This document shows, one piece after another, positions 1-5,322 of a stretch of 5,525 nucleotides of DNA. The position numbers and the translations under genes were made by a program. The notes below the pieces were generated by a model. It saw only the letters and a program-made list of their open reading frames with translations, was not told where the DNA came from and made no database searches. The stretch is from Nitrosopumilales archaeon (GTDB lineage Archaea; Thermoproteota; Nitrososphaeria; Nitrososphaerales; Nitrosopumilaceae). Every line of letters starts with the position of its first letter. Positions within the stretch are counted from its first letter, which is position 1. The DNA is taken from assembly GCA_016176745.1 (NCBI GenBank), contig JACOWO010000077.1, positions 1-5,525 on the forward strand, written 5' to 3'.

Positions 1-2148
1 CTTTATACAGGAAAGCAACTGTTTTCACTCTTCCTTCCTGATGATTTTAACTATGTAATGACTTCAAAGTGGTCAAAAGGAACAAAAGGAAAACAAAAAG
101 ATGTTGTAATAAAAAATGGTCAGCTCATCAGCGGAATTATTGACAAATCATCTATTGGCGCAGAAGAACCAGAAAGTGTTTTGCACAGAATAGCAAAAGA
201 CTATGGCAACGCACAAGCAAGAAAGTTCCTTAACTCAATTTTGATTATAGCAAAACAGTTCATCACTCACTATGGATTCAGCTACGGATATGCTGATCTT
301 GAATTATCAGATAAAGTCAGACAAGAAATACTTGGAGGAATACAGGAATCATATGACAGGGTCTATGATTTTATTTCACAAGCAAAAAAGGGAACCCTGA
401 AACTAACAAGAGGACTTTCTGCAGAAGAAGCACTAGAGGCCTATATTGTAAACGAATTAGGAAAGGCAAGAGATCGGGCTGGAAGTACTGCTGATCAATC
501 ATTTGATGAAACAAACGCAGGCAGAATTATGGCAACTACTGGCGCAAGAGGTTCTTCACTAAACATAGGTCAGATGGCAGGTGCACTAGGCCAGCAATCA
601 AGACGTGGACAGCGAATAATCAAAGGATACAGTAACCGTGCATTGCCACACTTTAAAGAAAACGACGATAATCCAGACTCTAAAGGATTTGTAAAATCAA
701 ACTATAGGGACGGCTTGTCTGCGCTGGAATTTTTCTTCCATGCTATGGGTGGACGAGAGGGGCTAGTAGACACAGCAGTTAGAACCCAGCAAAGTGGCTA
801 CATGCAACGAAGGCTTATCAACGCACTGGAGCACATTAAACTAGAATATGATGGAACTGTAAGAGACCCACACGGCCACATAATCCAATTCCTTTATGGT
901 GAGGATGGCATTGATGTTGCAAAAAGCGATCATGGCGAGGCCTTTAATGTTAACAGGCTAATAGAATCACAAACAATTATAGATTCTGGCAAAAAAGCAA
1001 CAAAAGAAGAAATTCTTGAACTAGCTAAAAAATACACAAAAACTTTCAACTATAGACTAGGCAAAATAGTTACTGATGCATTAACTGAATCAAAGATTAG
1101 CAGAGATGGAGTTGAAAAAGTATGTAAAAAAGGACTTGATCTTTACAACAAGGCAAAAGTTGAACCAGGACAAGCAGTAGGAATAGTTACAGCCCAGTCA
1201 ATTGGTGAACCTGGTACCCAGATGACACTGAGAACATTCCACTTTGCAGGAATTAGAGAAAGAAACGTAACCTTGGGTCTTCCAAGATTAATAGAGTTGG
1301 TAGATGCACGCAAAAAACCGGTAACTCCAACAATGGACATCTACCTTGATCAGGAATCAAAAAAATCAAGAGATAAAGCAATAGAGGTTGCTCGTAACAT
1401 CCTACAAACAAAGGTCAGTGTTTTAGCTAAAGTAGAAACTGATTACTCTACTAAAATCACACTGCACTTGAATCATACAAAGCTGAAAGAAAGGGGATGT
1501 ACTGTGTCTGATGTGGTTGAAGCATTACAATCAAACAAAAAATTCAAGCTTGATGAAAAAGGCGATGTTTTAACACTAAACTTGGCTGAAGAGTCTGATG
1601 CACCAACAGTCATAACACTTCGAAACAAAATTTTAGGAACTACTGTAAAAGGTGTTCCGGATATTGAAAGAGTAACGCTGGTTCAAAAAGACGACGAATG
1701 GGTTATTCAGACAACTGGTTCAAATCTTGCTAAAGTTTTAGAAGTTGCAGGTATTGACAAAAAGCAAGTTAGAACAAACAATGTTTTTGAGATTGCCGGA
1801 ACACTGGGAATAGAAGCTGCAAGAAATGCCCTGATTAATGAAATAAGCTCTACCCTTGAGGATCAAGGACTAGAAGTTGATATCAGATACATTATGCTAG
1901 TGTCTGATTTGATGTGTTCAAGAGGATACATGCAACAGATTGGACGCCACGGAATAGCAGGTACCAAAGAAAGCGTATTGGCACGAGCCGCATTTGAAAT
2001 CACAGTACCTACAATAGCACATGCTGCATTGGCTGGAGAAATCGAAGAACTAAAGGGAGTTACTGAAAATGTTATTGTGGGAAGCAGCATTCCAATAGGC
2101 AGCGGCATAGTAGACCTATACATGCAAGTCTCAAAGAAGAAGGACTAA
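1..2148 (+). CDS. rpoA: DNA-directed RNA polymerase largest subunit, unsplit A'/A'' form (5' truncated by window edge)
   Basis: This is the C-terminal 715 residues of the catalytic subunit homologous to eukaryotic Rpb1 and bacterial beta'. The frame is open from base 1 and its first codons (LYTGKQLFSLFLPDDFN) are internal family sequence, so the ATG at 58 is not the start. By family comparison about 540 residues, including the NADFDGD active site, lie upstream. Visible in order, numbered from base 1: funnel/pore region with GQQSRRGQR (about residues 180-210), bridge helix with EFFFHAMGGREGLVDTAV (about 239-275), YGEDGID (about 300), trigger-loop region with AQSIGEPGTQMTLRTFHFAG (about 390-425), and the C-terminal clamp part with RHGIAGTKESVLARAAFE and a GSGIVDLYM ending. 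In most archaea the gene is split between YGEDGID and the trigger loop; here no stop or restart interrupts bases 915-1170. An unsplit subunit is known from Thaumarchaeota and Korarchaeota. It heads the ribosomal protein cluster downstream. Confidence 0.97.
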   Translation, partial: LYTGKQLFSLFLPDDFNYVMTSKWSKGTKGKQKDVVIKNGQLISGIIDKSSIGAEEPESVLHRIAKDYGNAQARKFLNSILIIAKQFITHYGFSYGYADLELSDKVRQEILGGIQESYDRVYDFISQAKKGTLKLTRGLSAEEALEAYIVNELGKARDRAGSTADQSFDETNAGRIMATTGARGSSLNIGQMAGALGQQSRRGQRIIKGYSNRALPHFKENDDNPDSKGFVKSNYRDGLSALEFFFHAMGGREGLVDTAVRTQQSGYMQRRLINALEHIKLEYDGTVRDPHGHIIQFLYGEDGIDVAKSDHGEAFNVNRLIESQTIIDSGKKATKEEILELAKKYTKTFNYRLGKIVTDALTESKISRDGVEKVCKKGLDLYNKAKVEPGQAVGIVTAQSIGEPGTQMTLRTFHFAGIRERNVTLGLPRLIELVDARKKPVTPTMDIYLDQESKKSRDKAIEVARNILQTKVSVLAKVETDYSTKITLHLNHTKLKERGCTVSDVVEALQSNKKFKLDEKGDVLTLNLAEESDAPTVITLRNKILGTTVKGVPDIERVTLVQKDDEWVIQTTGSNLAKVLEVAGIDKKQVRTNNVFEIAGTLGIEAARNALINEISSTLEDQGLEVDIRYIMLVSDLMCSRGYMQQIGRHGIAGTKESVLARAAFEITVPTIAHAALAGEIEELKGVTENVIVGSSIPIGSGIVDLYMQVSKKKD

Positions 2149-2163
2149 TTTTTTCAATAAATC

Positions 2164-2169
2164 TATAAA
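2164..2169 (+). promoter_or_regulatory. Possible TATA box in the rpoA-rpl30e gap
   Basis: The 53-base gap starts with a T6 run directly after the rpoA stop (2149-2154) and then contains TATAAA. Placing transcription start about 26 bases downstream gives about 2192, a leader of about 10 bases before the rpl30e ATG. This suggests that rpl30e can be transcribed separately from rpoA. It is a match by eye in an AT-rich genome, so confidence is low. Confidence 0.35.
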
Positions 2170-2195
2170 GATCACACTTGAAGTGAGCAAATACG

Positions 2196-2200
2196 GGTGA
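2196..2200 (+). promoter_or_regulatory. Shine-Dalgarno-like GGTGA of rpl30e
   Basis: GGTGA is complementary to the archaeal 16S rRNA 3' end. Its spacing fits initiation at the second ATG (2205) better than at the first (2202). Confidence 0.5.
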
Positions 2201-2201
2201 A

Positions 2202-2516
2202 ATGATGAGCAAGTTACTGGAAAAAACACTCAAAGACGCAATCAAGGAGAAAAAACGTATACTTGGTTCAAAACAAATCCTTGCTACAATGCAAAATTCT
2301 AAACTTATAGTATTATCACAATCGCTTTCACAAAACATGGAAGAAGAAATACAGAAATCTGCAAAAAAAGAAAAAATACCAACATTAAATTTTGAAGGCT
2401 CATCAGTAGCATTAGGAAGACTATGTGGACTACAATTTCGTGTCTCAGCTATTTCATTAACATCACTAAGCGACACTAGCATCAAATCATTACTAAAAGA
2501 AACGAAAGACAAATGA
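2202..2516 (+). CDS. rpl30e: 50S ribosomal protein L30e (eL30)
   Basis: A 104-residue protein matching archaeal/eukaryotic eL30, a small RNA-binding alpha/beta protein of the large ribosomal subunit related to L7Ae. It shows the family order: a lysine-rich N-terminal helix, the strand KLIVLSQSL, a mid helix rich in E and K, IPTLNFEGSSVALGRLCG (about residues 59-76), which matches the conserved GxSxxLGxxCG element, and the strand FRVSAISL. Length is close to the usual 100 or so. Two ATGs are adjacent (2202 and 2205). The Shine-Dalgarno-like GGTGA at 2196-2200 sits 1 base before the first and 4 before the second, so the second (MSKLLEK) may be the true start, 103 residues. The place between rpoA and nusA is the standard archaeal one and supports the call. 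Confidence 0.93.
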   Translation: MMSKLLEKTLKDAIKEKKRILGSKQILATMQNSKLIVLSQSLSQNMEEEIQKSAKKEKIPTLNFEGSSVALGRLCGLQFRVSAISLTSLSDTSIKSLLKETKDK

Positions 2517-2553
2517 TTGAATCAAATTTTCCAACAAACTTTTGTCATGAAAG

Positions 2554-2560
2554 TTTAAAT
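2554..2560 (+). promoter_or_regulatory. Possible TATA box in the rpl30e-nusA gap
   Basis: TTTAAAT preceded by the purine-rich GAAAG (a weak BRE-like stretch) lies in the 74-base gap. A start about 26 bases downstream, near 2583, would leave a leader of about 8 bases before the nusA ATG. The geometry resembles that before rpl30e, which is the main reason to list it. The remainder of the gap shows no clear hairpin or long T-run. Confidence 0.35.
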
Positions 2561-2590
2561 GAGAGCGGTAAAGCTTCGAGATAAAGAAAC

Positions 2591-3052
2591 ATGCCACAAA
2601 CAATCAAGCTAACAACTGATCAAATGCGATTAATGTCGCTATTTCAAAACGTTACTGGTGCAACAGCACGAGATTGTGTGGAAGATGAAAAACAAGACAG
2701 AGTTATTTTTGTTGTAAATTCGGGGAAGATGGGACTTGCAATAGGCAAGGGTGGCTCTCATATACACACTTTGCAAAACATTGTCAAAAAAAATATAGAG
2801 ATAGTAGAATACTCTGATGATCCTGCAGAATTTTTAAAAAACCTCTTAAATTCAAAATTAGTTTCTGAAGTGAAACTGAATAAAAGAGCAGATGGAACTA
2901 TGCAAGCAATTGTACTAGTTGATCCAAGAAAGAAAGGCATTGTTGTTGGCAGGGAAGGCCGTAACGCTGAAAAAGCGCGACTCTTGGCAAAAAGATATTT
3001 TGAAATTACAAACGTCCAAATAAACAGCCCTGAAAGATTACCCGAGTTGTAG
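2591..3052 (+). CDS. nusA: NusA-like transcription termination/antitermination protein (two KH domains)
   Basis: A 153-residue protein of the short archaeal NusA-like family, which consists of two KH RNA-binding domains and lacks the N-terminal polymerase-binding and S1 domains of bacterial NusA. KH1 carries the loop G52-K-G-G55 (AIGKGGSHI) and KH2 carries G120-R-E-G123 ([13 protein letters not shown]). The helix [14 protein letters not shown] and the short tail after it are typical of the family. The protein is thought to bind RNA and act with RNA polymerase; its archaeal role is less clear than that of bacterial NusA. The start is the ATG at 2591, about 8 bases after a weak GAGAT (2578-2582). 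The gene ends 4 bases before rps12, so rps12 is probably coupled to it. Position between rpl30e and rps12 is the conserved archaeal order. Confidence 0.93.
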   Translation: MPQTIKLTTDQMRLMSLFQNVTGATARDCVEDEKQDRVIFVVNSGKMGLAIGKGGSHIHTLQNIVKKNIEIVEYSDDPAEFLKNLLNSKLVSEVKLNKRADGTMQAIVLVDPRKKGIVVGREGRNAEKARLLAKRYFEITNVQINSPERLPEL

Positions 3053-3056
3053 TTTT

Positions 3057-3494
3057 ATGGCAAAATCACCACTTGGTTTGTTTGCAGGTCGCGTTTTAAA
3101 GGCAAAACGAAAACGACTACGTTGGTCTATTGGAACATACAAAAGAAGAAAGCTTGGACTAGACAGAAAGGCAAACCCTCTTGGTGGAGCACCACAAGCA
3201 AGAGGAATAGTATTAGAAAAAGTAGGCATTGAAGCTAAACAGCCAAACTCTGCTGTAAGAAAATGTGTCAGAGTTCAGCTCATCAAAAATGGAAAGACCA
3301 TTACGGCATTTCTTCCACGAGACGGCGCAATGAACTTTGTAGATGAACATGATGAGGTTCATGTTGAGGGAATGGGCGCTACAATGGGTGGAGCCATGGG
3401 CGATATTCCAGGAGTTAGATTTAAGGTATTCAAAGTAAATGGCACCTCTTTGCGTGAATTGGTGTTAGGCAAGAAAGAAAAACCAAGGAGATAG
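3057..3494 (+). CDS. rps12: 30S ribosomal protein S12 (uS12)
   Basis: A 145-residue protein, the usual archaeal/eukaryotic length, of the decoding-centre ribosomal protein uS12 (Rps23 in eukaryotes). The N-terminal third is very basic ([16 protein letters not shown]) and reaches into rRNA. The decoding loop K61-Q-P-N-S-A-V-R-K follows, then [14 protein letters not shown], and the second conserved loop GDIPGVR (115-121) that contacts the decoding site. The end GKKEKPRR matches archaeal S12. The KQPNSA form, rather than the bacterial KKPNSA, is the archaeal/eukaryotic signature. No Shine-Dalgarno is visible in the 4-base gap after nusA (TTTT), so initiation probably depends on translation of nusA. 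Its last codons carry the ribosome binding site for rps7. Confidence 0.97.
   Translation: MAKSPLGLFAGRVLKAKRKRLRWSIGTYKRRKLGLDRKANPLGGAPQARGIVLEKVGIEAKQPNSAVRKCVRVQLIKNGKTITAFLPRDGAMNFVDEHDEVHVEGMGATMGGAMGDIPGVRFKVFKVNGTSLRELVLGKKEKPRR
3486..3492 (+). promoter_or_regulatory. Ribosome binding site of rps7 inside the end of rps12
   Basis: AGGAGAT at the last codons of rps12 ends 5 bases before the rps7 ATG. It is the clearest Shine-Dalgarno match in the window and fixes the rps7 start at 3498. Confidence 0.7.
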
Positions 3495-3497
3495 GAA

Positions 3498-4097
3498 ATG
3501 GGCGAAACACAAAAACTTTTGTTGTTTAGGAAATGGGATTTATCAGATATTGCAATACAAGATAAGGGTCTCAAGAATGTAATCTCACTTAGGCAATGTA
3601 TTATGCCATTAACATTTGGGCGCTCAGCTCTTAAACGATTTAACAAGGCTGATGTCAACATAGTAGAACGCCTAATCAACAAACTAATGCACTTTGGAAA
3701 AAAATATGCAAAAAATACGGGAAGAATGGCTGGCAAAAAAATTCATGCAATAAATACCATGAAGACAGCTTTTGACATAATCCACCTAAAAACTGGCAAA
3801 AATCCTGTTGAAGTTTTAGTTAGAGCAGTAGAACACTCGGCACCAAATGAAGACACGACTAGAATAGTATATGGTGGAACAGCCTACCATGTTTCTGTTG
3901 ATGTAGCACCTGTAAGACGAATTGACTTGGCGTTAAAGTTTATTGCAGACGGCGTCAGAGATGCAACATTTTCAAACCCAAAAGCAATCGAAGAACACTT
4001 GGCAGAGCATTTGATCCTAGCTGCGGCAAATGATCCTGACGCTCCATCTGTAAAGAAAAAACATGAGCTAGAAAGAGTAGCCCAAGCATCCAGATAA
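3498..4097 (+). CDS. rps7: 30S ribosomal protein S7 (uS7)
   Basis: A 199-residue protein of the archaeal/eukaryotic uS7 family (Rps5 in eukaryotes), which nucleates assembly of the 30S head and lies near the E site. It has the N-terminal extension absent from bacterial S7 (LLLFRKWDLSDIAIQD), then the S7 core: IVERLINKLMHFGKKYAKNTG, NPVEVLVRAVEHSAP (from residue 102), and YGGTAYHVSVDVAPVRR (GGT at 126-128, PVRR at 138-141), equivalent to bacterial GGSTYQVPVEVRPVRR. The end ELERVAQASR is typical. The start has a strong ribosome binding site and lies 3 bases after the rps12 stop. It is the last gene of the cluster; fusA, tuf and rps10, which often follow in archaea, are absent. Its stop lies 8 bases from a tRNA gene on the other strand. 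Confidence 0.97.
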   Translation: MGETQKLLLFRKWDLSDIAIQDKGLKNVISLRQCIMPLTFGRSALKRFNKADVNIVERLINKLMHFGKKYAKNTGRMAGKKIHAINTMKTAFDIIHLKTGKNPVEVLVRAVEHSAPNEDTTRIVYGGTAYHVSVDVAPVRRIDLALKFIADGVRDATFSNPKAIEEHLAEHLILAAANDPDAPSVKKKHELERVAQASR

Positions 4098-4101
4098 AAA
4101 A
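4096..4101 (-). terminator. T6 run ending the tRNA-Gln transcript
   Basis: Read on the minus strand, the tRNA is followed by CTCG and then six Ts. Oligo-T runs terminate archaeal transcription. The run covers the last two bases of the rps7 stop codon, so the two genes share this end region. Confidence 0.5.
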
Positions 4102-4140
4102 CGAGTAGCCCGAGGCAGATTCGAACTGCCGTCCCCGCGT

Positions 4141-4155
4141 GTCCTCTCATAAGAT
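4141..4155 (-). other. tRNA-Gln intron 2, canonical position 37/38 (15 bases)
   Basis: The insert follows G37 in the anticodon loop; without it the loop has 7 bases and the stem pairs perfectly. The 37/38 site is the commonest for archaeal tRNA introns. The splicing fold is not ideal: the 3-4-3 bulge-helix-bulge spacing can be drawn with CTCT opposite GAGG (a C-A mismatch and G-U pairs), while perfect pairing CTCT/AGAG would make the 3' bulge 4 bases. Moving both cut sites by one base (38/39) gives the same product. Confidence 0.8.
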
Positions 4156-4171
4156 CCAGAGCGCGGAATCC

Positions 4172-4187
4172 ATAACCTGAAAATCAT
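4172..4187 (-). other. tRNA-Gln intron 1, non-canonical position 21/22 (16 bases)
   Basis: The insert lies between the D-loop end (GCGGCCAA) and the 3' strand of the D-stem (GGAT). A bulge-helix-bulge can be drawn: central helix GGCC/GGTT (two C-G, two G-U pairs), 3-base bulges AAA and ATG, and an inner hairpin TGA-TTT-TCA. Cutting after the second base of each bulge, as the archaeal tRNA endonuclease does, releases exactly these 16 bases. The outer helix is weak. A 15-base intron at 25/26 is an alternative, but it leaves a T-T mismatch in the D-stem. Confidence 0.78.
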
Positions 4188-4234
4188 TTGGCCGCTAGAC
4201 TATCGGGCTACCAAGACGACTAAATTGAGTTAGA

Positions 4235-4243
4235 ATATAATTA
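4235..4243 (-). promoter_or_regulatory. Probable TATA box of tRNA-Gln
   Basis: On the minus strand TAATTATAT lies about 26-34 bases before the first tRNA base, the usual archaeal distance for transcription starting at or just before the mature 5' end. The whole gap 4210-4267 is AT-rich and also holds the 3' end of the upstream minus-strand gene's transcript. Confidence 0.5.
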
Positions 4244-4267
4244 TTTATTCACAATTTTAAGCATTAA

Positions 4268-4597
4268 CTATTTGATCTTTACTTCATGAATTGCAGTAGC
4301 ATAATCACAATCTGCTTTTAATCTCATATATGGAATCAATCTATAGTGTATAGAGTAAAGATCCTTTTCTTTGTAAAGAATTCCTTTTTGTTGCAAGGAC
4401 ACTAATCCCCTTGATGTGCTCATCATCATCGTACTATCATTTTTACAAATCTCATCGCGTTTTTTTTGATATTGTTTTAGTGTAAACGCTACATCATTTA
4501 GTTCTAATATCAAGGGCCAAATAATTTTTTGCCAAACAAGTCTTCTATTCTCAGTAGAAGAAGCATATTTTCCTTTATCGCTCAACATTAATAGCAT
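4268..4597 (-). CDS. Small uncharacterised protein, possibly winged-helix
   Basis: A 109-residue lysine-rich protein that I do not recognise. It has no signal peptide, membrane segment or cysteine motif. The N-terminal half is predicted mostly helical (VWQKIIWPLILELNDVAF, then a basic QYQKKRDEICK stretch). The C-terminal half, TSRGLVSLQQKGILYKEKDLYSIHYRLI, resembles helix - KGIL - beta-wing as found in small archaeal winged-helix DNA-binding proteins. That is inference from pattern only. Two starts are possible: ATG at 4597, or ATG at 4588 (MLSDKGKY). A TTATAA at 4610-4615 is about 26 bases before 4588, which would make a leaderless mRNA beginning at that ATG, so the shorter 106-residue form is preferred. 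The gene is divergent from the YkgJ-type gene, a common position for a local regulator, but nothing proves that role. Confidence 0.7.
   Translation of the reverse strand: MLLMLSDKGKYASSTENRRLVWQKIIWPLILELNDVAFTLKQYQKKRDEICKNDSTMMMSTSRGLVSLQQKGILYKEKDLYSIHYRLIPYMRLKADCDYATAIHEVKIK
4587..4593 (+). promoter_or_regulatory. Possible TATA box for the YkgJ-type gene
   Basis: ATTAATA lies within the first codons of the divergent minus-strand gene. It would place transcription start near 4616, which favours the TTG at 4621 as initiator. A second candidate, CCTTTAT at 4572-4578, would instead fit the TTG at 4606. I cannot choose between them. Confidence 0.25.
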
Positions 4598-4605
4598 CTT
4601 GAGAT

Positions 4606-5322
4606 TTGGTTATAATTGAATTGTCACAAAAAGAAATTGTAGAGTCACTTGTTTTATTAGAAAAAGACTGGGAAATTGATCCGCTTTTACATGATTTTAT
4701 GTTAGGAAAATGTGCTGATGTATCAGATTATCCAGTCAAAGTAAAAAACGTAATTTTTCATATTCCATACTTGGCAAAGGAAAAAAAATTTATTTTGTGG
4801 AAGTGTTACTGGCCAGACTGTCATAACTGTTGCAACAGGCAGGGACGATTACCGCTGACTTCAGATGACATTATTACGATTGGAAAGGGGCTGAAATATC
4901 AAAAAGCATCTGATTTTTTAAAAAATGAAACCATAATTGCTACCTGGCAAGAACATGGTCCCTCAGGACAGGTAACTATGACTAGTATCAATCTAAAACG
5001 AAAAGATGATGAAACTACTGTTGATGATGGAACTCATATCTCATGCAGATTTTTAGATGACAAGGGATTTTGCAGCCTGCATCCAACAAGGCCTGGAGTC
5101 TGCTATCTTTACCCATTCTCAACATGGCTTGTAAACGAAAATGGCACTGCACGTGTTCATGCAACATTCCAGTTTACAGGAGATTGTCCGGGATTTTATC
5201 TGGCAGAAACAATTGATCCTATGAAAGAGGTTTTGAAAGAATATTCTGGACTAGTTTATGACTATAATATGAAATCAAACAGGACAGCTAGAGAAAACTT
5301 TGGCCATGTAACATTTGGCTAG
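4606..5322 (+). CDS. YkgJ-family cysteine-cluster protein (putative Fe-S or zinc binding)
   Basis: Up to 238 residues, cytoplasmic, without membrane segments. It has the cysteine pattern of the YkgJ/FliB-like family: C67-x4-C72-x2-C75-C76 followed by GRLPLTSDDI, then C147-R-F-L-x5-C156-S-L-H-P-x-R-P-x2-C166-x3-P, and C194 in GDCPGF. The C-CC cluster and the later CxFL...C...RPxxC pattern are taken to bind a metal, probably an iron-sulfur cluster or zinc. The family's biochemical function is mostly unknown; some members are linked to protein methylation. The start is uncertain. A stop at 4600-4602 closes the frame, and no ATG occurs before 4699 (residue 32). TTG at 4606 or 4621 is the likely initiator, because the sequence before 4699 (ELSQKEIVESLVLLEKDWEID) looks like real coding sequence. 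It is divergent from the small gene before it and converges on the gene after it. Confidence 0.85.
   Translation: MVIIELSQKEIVESLVLLEKDWEIDPLLHDFMLGKCADVSDYPVKVKNVIFHIPYLAKEKKFILWKCYWPDCHNCCNRQGRLPLTSDDIITIGKGLKYQKASDFLKNETIIATWQEHGPSGQVTMTSINLKRKDDETTVDDGTHISCRFLDDKGFCSLHPTRPGVCYLYPFSTWLVNENGTARVHATFQFTGDCPGFYLAETIDPMKEVLKEYSGLVYDYNMKSNRTARENFGHVTFG
4610..4615 (-). promoter_or_regulatory. Possible TATA box for the small minus-strand gene
   Basis: The palindrome TTATAA (AATTATAA read on the minus strand) is centred about 26 bases upstream of the ATG at 4588. It lies inside the first codons of the plus-strand gene if that gene starts at 4606. Confidence 0.35.

Larger units (their letters stand above)
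4106..4209 (-). tRNA. tRNA-Gln (anticodon CUG) with two introns
   Basis: On the minus strand the 104 bases fold into a tRNA after removal of two inserts (4172-4187 and 4141-4155). The spliced 73-base form has acceptor stem AGCCCGA/TCGGGCT (7 of 7 pairs), U8, D-stem GTCT/GGAT (two Watson-Crick and two G-U pairs), D-loop with GG, anticodon stem CCGCG/CGCGG (5 of 5), loop CTCTGGA with anticodon CUG at 4157-4159, a 4-base variable loop GGAC, T-arm GGCAG-TTCGAAT-CTGCC (5 of 5) and discriminator A. G15 and C48 can form the Levitt pair. CCA is not encoded and must be added. The A1-U72 pair is usual for archaeal tRNA-Gln, whereas archaeal tRNA-Glu starts with G; a Glu (CUC) reading would also put G at position 33. 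In archaea this tRNA is normally charged with Glu and amidated by GatDE. Confidence 0.92.

Noticed and set aside
58..60. ATG as the start of the RNA polymerase gene
   Set aside because: The frame is open to base 1 and the 19 codons before it are conserved family sequence (TGKQ region), so this is an internal methionine.
2072..2512. 146-codon minus-strand frame opposite rpl30e
   Set aside because: It mirrors a confident ribosomal protein gene and its product (Ser/Cys/Phe-rich) has no family character.
3359..3736. 125-codon minus-strand frame opposite the rps12/rps7 junction
   Set aside because: It lies antisense to two conserved genes, with no ribosome binding site or recognisable motif.
3884..4150. 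88-codon minus-strand frame running from the tRNA into rps7
   Set aside because: It would start inside the tRNA-Gln gene and read antisense through rps7; it is a shadow frame.
4172..4187. Intron 1 placed at 25/26
   Set aside because: It gives a T-T mismatch in the D-stem and no good bulge-helix-bulge, whereas 21/22 gives a paired D-stem and regular cut sites. It is kept as a weaker alternative.
4106..4209. Reading the tRNA as tRNA-Glu(CUC) or as a degenerate tRNA
   Set aside because: CUC would put G at the invariant U33. With two introns removed all stems pair, and A1-U72 fits archaeal Gln.
4268..4597. Small minus-strand gene plus YkgJ-type gene as a toxin-antitoxin or defence pair
   Set aside because: They are divergent, not co-directional, and neither has a toxin or nuclease motif.
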